Source: Ruminococcaceae bacterium UBA1767
GTDB taxonomy: Bacteria; Bacillota; Clostridia; Oscillospirales; Acutalibacteraceae
Direction of reading: 5' to 3'
Length of the DNA stretch: 17,298 nt
Assembly (NCBI GenBank): GCA_002315505.1
Contig: DCGX01000082.1
Span: forward strand, 65,329 to 82,626
Position 1 is the first letter of the stretch, and each line of letters starts with the position of its first letter. A program made the translations under genes and the position numbers. The notes under the pieces are model-generated. The model was given only the letters and a program-made list of their open reading frames with translations. It had not been told where the DNA came from and ran no database searches. Of this stretch, positions 7,491 through 15,362 are shown piece by piece.

Positions 7491-8102
7491 ATGTTTAAGG
7501 ATTTGTTTAAAAACTGGAAGACAGTTCCGAATGCTCTGTCTTTCGCAAGAATAATAATGGTTCCGATTTTCGCTTATCTCTTTTTAAAGGGAGAAATTAT
7601 ATGGTCGGTTGCCGTACTTGCTCTTTCGGGCATTTCGGACTTTCTTGACGGAAAAATAGCACGTCGTTTTAATCAGATAAGTGACCTCGGTAAGGTGCTT
7701 GACCCTGTTGCGGACAAGCTCACACAGATTACTATTGCCGTGCTTTTGTATATTACCTTCAGCAACAGCTCTGAAGAGCTTGTTAAGACATTCAGCTGGA
7801 TTTTCCTTATATTTATCATTAAGGAAGCTGTTATGGTATGCTTCGGCGGATTTATGATTGCAATAGGTCTTCGTCCGAGTGCGGCTGAAATTTACGGCAA
7901 GGTATCAACCTTTGTGTTCTATTTCGTTATGATATTCCTTTTTGCGTTCGCTCCCGATGTCGGTGCGTTCGATTTCTGGACAATACCCGACTGGCTCATG
8001 CTTGTACTTGTTGCACTTTCTGCAGTGTTGACAATTATAGCATTCACAAGCTACATCCCGGGTGTTATAAGACAGTTTAAGGAAAGAAAAGCAAAGCAAT
8101 AA
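7491..8102 (+). CDS. pgsA: CDP-diacylglycerol-glycerol-3-phosphate 3-phosphatidyltransferase
   Basis: Makes phosphatidylglycerol phosphate from CDP-diacylglycerol and glycerol-3-phosphate, the committed step to phosphatidylglycerol. The 203-residue membrane protein has the complete CDP-alcohol phosphotransferase motif: D53-G54, A57-R58, G67, D71 and D75. The N-terminal NWKTVPNALSFARIIMVPIF is typical of PgsA. Several hydrophobic helices follow and the C-terminus is basic. AGGAGGA just upstream supports ATG 7491. Other CDP-alcohol transferases, such as cardiolipin synthase, share the motif, so the exact acceptor is by similarity. The clp gene begins 17 nt after its stop. Confidence 0.88.
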   Translation: MFKDLFKNWKTVPNALSFARIIMVPIFAYLFLKGEIIWSVAVLALSGISDFLDGKIARRFNQISDLGKVLDPVADKLTQITIAVLLYITFSNSSEELVKTFSWIFLIFIIKEAVMVCFGGFMIAIGLRPSAAEIYGKVSTFVFYFVMIFLFAFAPDVGAFDFWTIPDWLMLVLVALSAVLTIIAFTSYIPGVIRQFKERKAKQ

Positions 8103-8119
8103 TCAGGAGAATTTAAAGT

Positions 8120-10411
8120 ATGAAGCAAGTAATGTGTAGTAAATGCGGTATCAGACCTGCAGTTATATTTATGACTCGTATGGACGGGGACAAAAGCTCT
8201 CACCAAGAGGGACTTTGCCTTAAATGTGCGATGGAGTCAACAGGTCCGATTAAGCAGATGATGGAAAATATGGGCATCACCGAGGATGATTACGAAGCAA
8301 TGAGTGAGCAGTTCGGTGCAATGATGGGTATGGGCGATGACGGCCAGGGCTTCGAGCCGGGCGGAACACCGACATTCCCGTTTATGCAGGGCTTTATGGG
8401 CAAGGATGCCGAAAAGGATGAGGGCTTTACCGATGTCACCGATGATGATAATGCAAAGCCTGATAACAATCAGAAAAAGAAAAAAGGCGAGAAGAACAAC
8501 AAAAAGAGAAAGTTCCTTCCGCTTTATTGTACAAACCTTACACGCAAGGCTAAGGAAGGCAAGATTGACAGAATTATCGGCAGAGATAACGAAATCTACC
8601 GTACAATTCAAATTCTTTGCAGACGTTCAAAGAATAATCCCTGTCTTATCGGTGAGCCGGGTGTAGGTAAAACAGCTATTGCAGAAGGACTCGCATTGAG
8701 AATTGCTTCGGGCGATGTTCCTGCAAAGCTCGCTAATAAAGAAATTCAGCTTTTAGACCTCACTTCTCTTGTTGCAGGCACACAGTTCAGAGGACAGTTT
8801 GAGGGCAGAGTAAAGGGCCTTGTTGAGGAAGTTAAGGCTGACGGTAATATTATTCTCTTTATTGATGAGGTGCATAATCTTGTCGGTACAGGCGGTGACT
8901 CCGAAGGCTCAATGAATGCCGCAAACATCTTAAAGCCTGCGCTCAGCCGTGGAGAGGTTCAGATTATCGGTGCAACAACCTTCACAGAGTACAGAAAGTA
9001 CATTGAAAAGGATGCCGCACTCGAAAGACGTCTTCAGCCTGTAAAGGTTGAAGAACCGTCAATAGATGACACATATCAGATGCTCCTCGGAATCAAGGAG
9101 TATTACGAGGATTATCACAAGGTTCAGATTTCGGACAGCCTTGTTTACACAGCAGTAACACTTTCCGAAAGATTTATCAATGACAGATTTTTGCCCGATA
9201 AGGCAATAGATTTGCTTGATGAAGCTTGTACCTGTGCAAATCTTAAGAATAAAAATATCAGCGAATATGAAAATAAGCTCAATGAAAAGGCAAATCTTAT
9301 CATACGTGAGCAGGAGCTTATGGAAGCGGAAAGTCCCGATTATGAGGCTATCGCAAAGGTAAAGCAGGATATAATGACTGTCGAAACACGCATTAATCAG
9401 CTCATTCCGCTTATTGAGAATTCACCTGTTACTGAGGAAGACCTTGCACGTGTTATTCAGCTCTGGACAGGCATCCCGGCACAGAAGATTGTTGAAAGCG
9501 ATTTGAGAAGACTCGCTGACCTTGATAAGAAGCTCAAGGCAAAGGTTATCGGACAGGACGAGGCTGTGGATATGGTTGCAATGGCAATCCGCCGTGGCAG
9601 AATTCAGATTAGCCCACGCAGAAGACCGTCGTCGTTTATCTTTGTCGGACCTACAGGTGTCGGCAAGACAGAGCTTGTAAAGCAGCTTGCAAATGAGCTT
9701 TTCGATACTCCGGAAACACTTATCCGTCTTGATATGTCCGAGTTTATGGAGAAGCACTCCGTTTCGAGAATTATCGGTTCTCCTCCGGGATATGTAGGTT
9801 ATGACGAGGCAGGACAGCTCACAGAAAAGGTTCGCCGTAAGCCGTATTCCGTAATTCTCTTTGATGAGATTGAAAAGGCACATCCCGACGTTATGAATAT
9901 TCTTCTTCAGATTCTTGATGAAGGTAAAATTACAGATGCACAGGGCAGAACTGTCAGCTTTGAAAATACCGTTATCGTTATGACTTCAAATGCGGGAAGT
10001 AATCGTTCTGAGGGTGCTTTGGGCTTTGCCAAGACTCAAAGCGATGCAAATAAAGAAAAGGCTATGAAGGCTCTTCGTGAGTTCCTTCGTCCCGAATTTA
10101 TCGGCAGAGTTGATGAGGTGATTGTATTCAATGACCTTACTGAAGATGATTTCAAAAGAATCGCTATACTTATGCTTAATGAATTCAAGGGTCCGCTTTC
10201 TGATAAGGGTATCACATTCAACTATACCTGTGATGCGGTTGATTATATCGCAAGGAAAAGTGTCGGCGGCTCAAGAGGTGCACGTGACCTTCGTAATAAT
10301 ATCCGCAGAGATGTTGAGGATAAAATCGCAACAAAGATTATCGACAGTATTGATAATCCGCTCACATCAATTACAGTTGACGTTGAAGACGGTGAAATTA
10401 CATTGAAATAA
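8120..10411 (+). CDS. ClpE-like AAA+ unfoldase with N-terminal zinc finger
   Basis: ATP-dependent protein unfoldase expected to feed substrates to ClpP. The 763-residue protein begins with a four-cysteine zinc finger (C6, C9, C33, C36) like that of ClpE/McsA and lacks the Clp-N repeats of ClpC and ClpA. A Met/Gly/Asp-rich linker and a lysine run (119-131) follow. AAA domain 1 has Walker A GEPGVGKT (178-185) and Walker B ILFIDE (245-250). A short UVR-like middle coiled coil spans about 380-432. AAA domain 2 has GPTGVGKT (510-517) and VILFDE (578-583). LGF at 634-636 is a plausible ClpP-docking loop. CAGGAGA (8104-8110) supports the ATG. A stem-loop follows the stop. No CtsR operator was recognised. 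Confidence 0.88.
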   Translation: MKQVMCSKCGIRPAVIFMTRMDGDKSSHQEGLCLKCAMESTGPIKQMMENMGITEDDYEAMSEQFGAMMGMGDDGQGFEPGGTPTFPFMQGFMGKDAEKDEGFTDVTDDDNAKPDNNQKKKKGEKNNKKRKFLPLYCTNLTRKAKEGKIDRIIGRDNEIYRTIQILCRRSKNNPCLIGEPGVGKTAIAEGLALRIASGDVPAKLANKEIQLLDLTSLVAGTQFRGQFEGRVKGLVEEVKADGNIILFIDEVHNLVGTGGDSEGSMNAANILKPALSRGEVQIIGATTFTEYRKYIEKDAALERRLQPVKVEEPSIDDTYQMLLGIKEYYEDYHKVQISDSLVYTAVTLSERFINDRFLPDKAIDLLDEACTCANLKNKNISEYENKLNEKANLIIREQELMEAESPDYEAIAKVKQDIMTVETRINQLIPLIENSPVTEEDLARVIQLWTGIPAQKIVESDLRRLADLDKKLKAKVIGQDEAVDMVAMAIRRGRIQISPRRRPSSFIFVGPTGVGKTELVKQLANELFDTPETLIRLDMSEFMEKHSVSRIIGSPPGYVGYDEAGQLTEKVRRKPYSVILFDEIEKAHPDVMNILLQILDEGKITDAQGRTVSFENTVIVMTSNAGSNRSEGALGFAKTQSDANKEKAMKALREFLRPEFIGRVDEVIVFNDLTEDDFKRIAILMLNEFKGPLSDKGITFNYTCDAVDYIARKSVGGSRGARDLRNNIRRDVEDKIATKIIDSIDNPLTSITVDVEDGEITLK

Positions 10412-10418
10412 AACAATA

Positions 10419-10450
10419 AGCAACACTGTACTTTCTATGGTGTTGCTTTT
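10419..10450 (+). terminator. Stem-loop after the clp gene, probably a leaky terminator
   Basis: AGCAACAC (10419-10426) and GTGTTGCT (10440-10447) form a perfect 8-bp stem with a 13-nt loop. Only four T residues follow before G, a weak U-tract. The next gene starts 19 nt later with no clear promoter in between, so read-through into the glycoside hydrolase gene is plausible. Confidence 0.6.
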
Positions 10451-10468
10451 GTAAAACAGGGGGATAAT

Positions 10469-12124
10469 ATGCTTAAGGTTTTAATTTCCATTTTTACAAC
10501 AATCGGACTTTTCTTCTCGTCCTTCGGTGCATTTGTGCAGGGTGACAGCTCTGTAAAGTACAAGGTTGATACAGAAAAGCTCGGGGACACTATTCCGAAT
10601 ATCGTTGATAATGTAAATGTGTGGGAAATGGGCACACAGTTTGTCAATGCGAAGAATAACGAAAAATATGATATTTTCGATTATGTTGATTATGTTCAGC
10701 TCATGCAGTGCTCGGGCGGTAACAGTACCCGTGATATGTTCAAGGACCCGTCAGACAGAACCGTGCTCGATGATTACGATTTTTCAAGACTTATAGCAAA
10801 CTGTCATGGTATTCTTAATCTCGGTGCAAAGCCTCACCTTAAATTAGGAAGTGTTCCGCAGAAGCTCACAACAGCTGATGATATCGGATATTTTGAGGTT
10901 AATCTTTATCCGCCAGATGACTACAAGCAGTATTATACTTATATCAAGGCTATTGCAACCGCACTTGTTGATGAATTCGGACTTGATGAGGTTAAGACAT
11001 GGCGATTCGGCTGTATGACGGAATTTGAAAACAGCAACTGGTTTATGGCTAAGGGCGGTGACCCCGATGACAGCGCACTTGCTTACTTCAAGCTCTATGA
11101 TTACACAGTTCAGGCTCTGATTGATGTAATCGGCAAGGACGTTTTTGTCGGTGCACACGCAATGACCGTTACCGAAGGCCTTTGGGATGAATGCAAATTT
11201 ATCAAGCATTGTGCAAACGGCAGAAACTATGCGACAGGCAGAGTAGGTACAAGAATCTGCTTCCTTTCCGCTTCGTTCTACGACGCAAAGCCGGGCAAGT
11301 ACACAAAGGGTTATACTCTTCCCGAAACTATCGCACATCTCAAGGATTGTGCGGAGGGATACGGACTGAACAATCTTATTTACGGCGTTGACGAGGGCAG
11401 AATTCTTTCGGGCAACAGCCGTGGCTCGAGTGATGACCAGCTTTTTTCAAGAACAACCGGCTTTACATACCAGGCAGGCTATGATGCCCGACTTTTCAAG
11501 CAGGCTATTGATAGCGGAGCTGACTATTTTTCCTCATGGGATTTCCTTACAAACGGACTCATTGAAGGTTATCCTACAATAAGCTACCATGTTGCAAATA
11601 ACATCTATAAGTTTGCTGACAGCAAAAAGGCTGATGTAACAGCTTCTAAGGTTATCGCAAGAGCAGGTGTTGAGTCCGATTGCCTTGCAGGCTGGGATGA
11701 GAAAACAGGAACTCTTCGTGTAATGGCATATAACTATAAAAATGATGTTGATTACACGAAAAAAATGAATATTACTGTTGAGGCAAGTGTTCCTCAGCTT
11801 GACGGAAAGACAGTTAAGGTTACAAAATATCTTCTTGATGATAACTGTAACTTCTTCGATGAGTGGCAGGAGGACAGAGTAAAATACAATATCACAGATG
11901 ATTGCTTCGCATGGTCACCCGATGACGGAGTAATCGAAAACGGAACGGTTCTTCAGTACGGCTGGGCAAGGGATTTGTATATGAAAAATCTTAAGGCTAA
12001 GTATGAGGAATGTGCACAGCTTGTTCCCGTGACCGAAACTGTTGAGATAAAGGACGGCAAAATCACAATTTCCGATACCCTCGGCGGAAACAATGTAATT
12101 TTCTATGAAATTACTTCAGAATAA
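10469..12124 (+). CDS. Secreted GH39-like glycoside hydrolase (putative)
   Basis: Predicted exported sugar-cleaving enzyme of 551 residues. An N-terminal hydrophobic stretch, about 1-23 (LISIFTTIGLFFSSFGAF), looks like a signal peptide or anchor. The body resembles clan GH-A barrels of the GH39 xylosidase type. The likely acid/base is E185 in WRFGCMTEFENSNWF and the likely nucleophile E309 in LIYGVDEGR, followed by a C-terminal beta-rich part from about 400. The residue before the presumed acid/base is Thr, where clan GH-A almost always has Asn, so activity and substrate are uncertain. AGGGGGA (10458-10464) precedes ATG 10469. It may be read from the clp transcript. Family assignment is by motif impression only. 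Confidence 0.6.
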   Translation: MLKVLISIFTTIGLFFSSFGAFVQGDSSVKYKVDTEKLGDTIPNIVDNVNVWEMGTQFVNAKNNEKYDIFDYVDYVQLMQCSGGNSTRDMFKDPSDRTVLDDYDFSRLIANCHGILNLGAKPHLKLGSVPQKLTTADDIGYFEVNLYPPDDYKQYYTYIKAIATALVDEFGLDEVKTWRFGCMTEFENSNWFMAKGGDPDDSALAYFKLYDYTVQALIDVIGKDVFVGAHAMTVTEGLWDECKFIKHCANGRNYATGRVGTRICFLSASFYDAKPGKYTKGYTLPETIAHLKDCAEGYGLNNLIYGVDEGRILSGNSRGSSDDQLFSRTTGFTYQAGYDARLFKQAIDSGADYFSSWDFLTNGLIEGYPTISYHVANNIYKFADSKKADVTASKVIARAGVESDCLAGWDEKTGTLRVMAYNYKNDVDYTKKMNITVEASVPQLDGKTVKVTKYLLDDNCNFFDEWQEDRVKYNITDDCFAWSPDDGVIENGTVLQYGWARDLYMKNLKAKYEECAQLVPVTETVEIKDGKITISDTLGGNNVIFYEITSE

Positions 12125-12154
12125 AAATTACTGTTACTGATTATTCGATAAAAG

Positions 12155-12189
12155 AAAAAATCTCTGCTTTAAACGGCAGAGGTTTTTTT
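12155..12189. terminator. Bidirectional terminator between convergent genes
   Basis: CTCTGC (12162-12167) pairs with GCAGAG (12176-12181), extended by A6 on the left and T7 on the right. It is therefore a rho-independent terminator on either strand and serves both the plus-strand hydrolase and the minus-strand acyltransferase. The acyltransferase stop codon (12169-12171) lies in the hairpin loop. Confidence 0.88.
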
Positions 12190-13194
12190 GTTGTGTGATT
12201 TAATTTTATCTATAATAATCTGCAGAATCGTAAGTGCGGTTATAATTAAAACAAACTGAATGATAACGAAAATTATGTTTCCTGAAGGACTTTCGGGGAG
12301 CTTATCAAGATGAACTGCAGATAATACAAATCTTGTACACGGAATAAATATTGTCTGATGAAGACCGAAGTAAAGAATTGAGTTTATACCGATGAATCGG
12401 ATGAATTTTAATGTGAAAAGCTGAGAGAAAATAACAACAGCAAATATTCCTGCAAATGCTCCGATGTAGGTTATCAGCGGATTTCCGTATGTGGAATGGA
12501 ATATATTGAAATGCTCTGATGTCAGCCTTGAATTAATATAGAAGGACACAATGCATATTACCGTGAAAATGAAAAGCAAAGCACAATTTCTTCTCTTTGT
12601 AAAAAACATTTTTTCAAATTTTTCTTTATTGCATTTGCAGAGATATCCGACATAGAAGAATGGAATTGCCGTAAAGCAGATATCAACATTCCACGGCAAT
12701 TCTTTACCGATAAACCTGTAATAGACAAGCCCTGCAATCGCCATTAAAGCCGAAATAATACCGATAACGGAAGTGCTTTTTATCTTTTTGACAAGGAAAT
12801 AAAATATAAGTTCAAGTAAAAACAGGCACGTTAAAAACCATATTGTCCACATTCTTTCCTGCAAAACGTAATTTAACATCATATCGGTTACTTTTTGTGT
12901 TGTTAAAAATGATCTGTCATAATATGTGGATAGTGCGGTGTGAAAGAGCATCATCGGTACACCTAAGTATAAATAAGGAAACAGCAGTGATTTGCACTTT
13001 TCGATGAAAAATTCTTTAAAATCCTTTCTTGCCGAAAATACAAAGCCCGACAGGAAAAAGAACAACGGTACGTGAAAGCTGTTTAAAAAATAACCGAAAT
13101 TATCTGTCTGAAGATGGGACAAAATGATGAATATTATTCCATATCCTTTTGCCATATCAATCCACGCAATTCTGCTTTTTTGCAAGCTGTTCAT
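12169..13194 (-). CDS. Acyltransferase 3 family membrane protein
   Basis: Predicted multi-pass membrane O-acyltransferase of 341 residues that would transfer an acetyl or similar group to an extracytoplasmic glycan. The N-terminal SRIAWIDMAKGYGIIFIILSH matches the Acyltransferase_3 family, with the conserved histidine H27 ending the first helix and a further HVPLFFFLSGF motif (H41). About ten hydrophobic segments follow and the C-terminus is basic. ATG at 13194 was chosen over an upstream in-frame start at 13230 because GGGTGA (minus strand, 13205-13200) lies 5 nt before it and the promoter -10 would fall inside the longer frame. The target glycan is unknown. It shares a promoter region with the pseudokinase gene, and both products are envelope proteins. 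Confidence 0.83.
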   Translation of the reverse strand: MNSLQKSRIAWIDMAKGYGIIFIILSHLQTDNFGYFLNSFHVPLFFFLSGFVFSARKDFKEFFIEKCKSLLFPYLYLGVPMMLFHTALSTYYDRSFLTTQKVTDMMLNYVLQERMWTIWFLTCLFLLELIFYFLVKKIKSTSVIGIISALMAIAGLVYYRFIGKELPWNVDICFTAIPFFYVGYLCKCNKEKFEKMFFTKRRNCALLFIFTVICIVSFYINSRLTSEHFNIFHSTYGNPLITYIGAFAGIFAVVIFSQLFTLKFIRFIGINSILYFGLHQTIFIPCTRFVLSAVHLDKLPESPSGNIIFVIIQFVLIITALTILQIIIDKIKSHNKKTSAV

Positions 13195-13212
13195 TATTAT
13201 CACCCGGTTAGA

Positions 13213-13241
13213 ATAATAACATAAACTCACTTATAAGTAAA
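13213..13241 (-). promoter_or_regulatory. Promoter of the acyltransferase gene
   Basis: On the minus strand TTTACT (13241-13236), a 17-nt spacer and TATTAT (13218-13213) with an upstream TGT extended -10 form a good sigma-A promoter. The leader would be only about 12 nt. A perfect 10-bp palindrome ACTTATAAGT (13229-13238) overlaps the -35 and could be an operator. Confidence 0.65.
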
Positions 13242-13273
13242 GTGTTTGTAACCATATTGTAATCTTCATAAAC

Positions 13274-13303
13274 TTGACAAACCACTACAAATTGTGGTAT
13301 TAT
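13274..13303 (+). promoter_or_regulatory. Promoter of the pseudokinase gene
   Basis: TTGACA (13274-13279), an 18-nt spacer and TATTAT (13298-13303) form a sigma-A-type promoter about 35 nt before the start codon. The spacer holds an inverted repeat ACCAC (13281-13285) / GTGGT (13294-13298), a possible repressor site. Confidence 0.65.
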
Positions 13304-13338
13304 AAGCTGAAATGTGAATTGAGAGGGAAGGTATAGTG

Positions 13339-15099
13339 ATGATCAATTCAGATAATTTGTGCATGAGCTGTATGCAGGACATCGGTAATGAGAAGCAGTG
13401 CCCGTATTGCGGTTTTCACGCAGATTCAAAACAAATCGAGCCTTATCTTCCGATCAGAACAGTGCTCGGTAACAGATATCTTGTCGGAAAGCTCCTTGAC
13501 TATAACGGCGACGGAGCTACTTATATGGCATACGACATTAAGAACAGGATTAGCGTTAATATCCGTGAGTTTTTTCCACAGGGTATTGCTGAACGTGACC
13601 CGAAATCTCTTTGTGTCGCATCAGCTGCAGGTCTTGAGGGAATATTCGGTGAATGCCTTCAGAGCTTTATTGAGATGTGGCGTAAGATTATGAAGCTCAG
13701 CGGACTTTCGGCGCTTATCAAGGTGCTCGATATTCTTGAGGGTAATGGTACCTGCTATGTTGTTACTGAAAACGTTGACGGAATAACATTAAGAGAGTAT
13801 CTTCTTCGTAATAATGTCGGATACATTTCATGGGACCAGGCAAGACCGCTTTTGATGCCCGTGCTTTCAACACTCGGAACACTTCATTCCTCGGGAATTA
13901 TTCACAGAGGAATTTCACCGTCTACACTTATTGTTGCCACTGACGGAAAAATCCGAATCACAGGCTTCAGCATAGGTCAGGTTCGCTCGGCAAGAAGTGA
14001 ATTGAAGCAGCAGCTTTTCCCGGGTTATGCCGCATTTGAGCAGTATGGCTTTGAGGGAAGACAGGGTACATGGACGGATATTTACGGTTTTGGTGCAGTT
14101 TTATACAGAACGCTTATCGGTACAGACCCGATTGATGCAACAGAGCGTATTACAAATGACAGACTTATGGTTCCGGGCAGATTTGCCGAACAGCTTCCTG
14201 CATATGTAATTAACGGACTTGTTAATGCTTTGCAGATTCTTCCTGAGGACAGAACGAGAAATGTTGAAGAGCTTCGTGCAGAGCTGTCAGCTTCACCAAG
14301 TGCTGCGGCATCGGGTTATGAATATGAGCCTGTAAAGCCCGCCCCTGTTCGTCAGCAGCCACAGAGAATTATTGATGAGCCTGATGAGGAGGATTACACT
14401 TCTCAGATTCGTGAGGAGGCACAGAAGAGACATAATCGTTCTTCCGTGATAATTGTTATTGCATCAATTATTATTATCCTTGCACTTGCCTTTGTTGTGC
14501 TTTGGCAGACAGGTGTTATCAATCTTCCTGATTTTGAGAAAACGACAGTTGCCTTAACTGAGGCAGTTGATGTTCCTAACTTTGTAGGTAAGGATTATGA
14601 GGGCGACGTTATAGATAATGCTTACTATAAGAATAATTTCTCGATTGAGAAGAATGAGATATACTCATCTGACGTTGAAGAGGGTTACGTAATTTCGCAG
14701 AGCCTTGAGGTCGGCTCAAAGGTTGAGAAGGGCTCAAAGATTATTCTTACTGTCAGCAAGGGTAAAGAAATTATTACATTCCCGACATCGGGAATTAACG
14801 GTGTCAAATATGAGCAGGCTTCCCAGATTCTTACGAAGCTCGGCTTCTCCGTAAAAAAAGAAATTAAGCTCAACACCACGGGAGAAATTGAGGGTATTGT
14901 TTCCGATACATCACTTGAAGCCGGAGCTACCTATGAAAAGGGCAAGGAGGTATTCCTTTTCGTATGGGGACCGCAGGAAACTACAACACAAGAGGAAAAA
15001 ACAACTGAAGAAGCGTCAACTGAAGATACTTCCGAGGATGAGGGTAATACACAGGCCGATACTCAGCAGTATACAGAAAATGATGACGAAAACTGGTAA
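13339..15099 (+). CDS. Zinc-ribbon, PASTA-domain membrane pseudokinase
   Basis: Membrane protein of 586 residues with the layout of a PrkC/Stk-type kinase. Numbering below starts from an in-frame GTG one codon upstream (13336). An N-terminal zinc ribbon CMSC...CPYC (C9, C12, C22, C25) precedes a kinase-like domain (about 47-318), a membrane helix (370-390) and two extracellular PASTA-like domains (about 411-476 and 480-545) with a Thr/Glu-rich tail. The catalytic residues are missing: VAIK-type lysine is R77 in VNIRE, HRD is H190-R191-G192, the metal-binding Asn is T197, DFG is G210-F211-S212, and the glycine loop reads DYNGDG (55-60). The later fold markers PGYAAFEQY and TDIYGFG remain. ATG 13339 has 7 nt spacing to AGGGAAGG, better than the GTG. 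It probably binds muropeptides or lipid II and signals without phosphotransfer; that role is inferred. Confidence 0.85.
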   Translation: MINSDNLCMSCMQDIGNEKQCPYCGFHADSKQIEPYLPIRTVLGNRYLVGKLLDYNGDGATYMAYDIKNRISVNIREFFPQGIAERDPKSLCVASAAGLEGIFGECLQSFIEMWRKIMKLSGLSALIKVLDILEGNGTCYVVTENVDGITLREYLLRNNVGYISWDQARPLLMPVLSTLGTLHSSGIIHRGISPSTLIVATDGKIRITGFSIGQVRSARSELKQQLFPGYAAFEQYGFEGRQGTWTDIYGFGAVLYRTLIGTDPIDATERITNDRLMVPGRFAEQLPAYVINGLVNALQILPEDRTRNVEELRAELSASPSAAASGYEYEPVKPAPVRQQPQRIIDEPDEEDYTSQIREEAQKRHNRSSVIIVIASIIIILALAFVVLWQTGVINLPDFEKTTVALTEAVDVPNFVGKDYEGDVIDNAYYKNNFSIEKNEIYSSDVEEGYVISQSLEVGSKVEKGSKIILTVSKGKEIITFPTSGINGVKYEQASQILTKLGFSVKKEIKLNTTGEIEGIVSDTSLEAGATYEKGKEVFLFVWGPQETTTQEEKTTEEASTEDTSEDEGNTQADTQQYTENDDENW

Positions 15100-15105
15100 A
15101 TGATT

Positions 15106-15140
15106 AAAAGATACTTGCGTAAAAAGCAGGTATCTTTTTT
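15106..15140 (+). terminator. Rho-independent terminator after the pseudokinase gene
   Basis: AAAAGATAC (15106-15114) pairs with GTATCTTTT (15130-15138), with inner TGC/GCA pairing and a run of six T residues. Confidence 0.88.
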
Positions 15141-15244
15141 GATTTTATTCTGTCTGCGATTCCTTGTCGTTTTGCTCCTAAGAACAATATTCCTTTCCGA
15201 GCCTTATTAAAAGCCTGCTGTAAATTTAACAACTGCCATTGGGA

Positions 15245-15262
15245 AAGTGACACGAAGTGACA
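15245..15262 (+). repeat. AAGTGACA direct repeat pair
   Basis: AAGTGACA occurs at 15245-15252 and 15255-15262, a 10-nt pitch close to one DNA turn. It could be a protein-binding site, but lies about 110 nt upstream of the nadE promoter. Confidence 0.4.
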
Positions 15263-15332
15263 AAAGGGGTAATTTGTGCGATGATTATACTTAAGAATCG
15301 ATAATTACCACCATTTTTAAATTTGCATAATT

Positions 15333-15360
15333 GTGCATTGAATAACGTGCATTGTATAAC
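15333..15360 (+). repeat. Tandem 14-bp repeat next to the nadE promoter
   Basis: GTGCATTGAATAAC (15333-15346) and GTGCATTGTATAAC (15347-15360) match at 13 of 14 positions and end 2 nt before the -35 element. A partial third unit, TGCATAAT, lies at 15324-15331. The position suits an activator or regulator site; the regulator is unknown. Confidence 0.55.
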
Positions 15361-15362
15361 TG

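Larger units (their letters stand above)
15141..15362. other. Intergenic region with direct repeats and an antisense gene-like remnant
   Basis: Together with the terminator and nadE promoter this is a 319-nt gap. It holds no convincing gene. On the minus strand one frame is open from 15304 to the stop at 15104-15106 (about 66 codons) and encodes SQWQLLNLQQAFNKARKG-like peptide, but it has no ATG and no ribosome binding site, so it looks like a remnant or chance. Two pairs of direct repeats lie closer to nadE. No riboswitch fold was recognised. Confidence 0.5.

Noticed and set aside
9422..9883. Antisense open frame opposite the clp gene
   Set aside because: Fully inside the conserved AAA domain 2 coding region, cysteine- and leucine-rich shadow peptide, no initiation signal.
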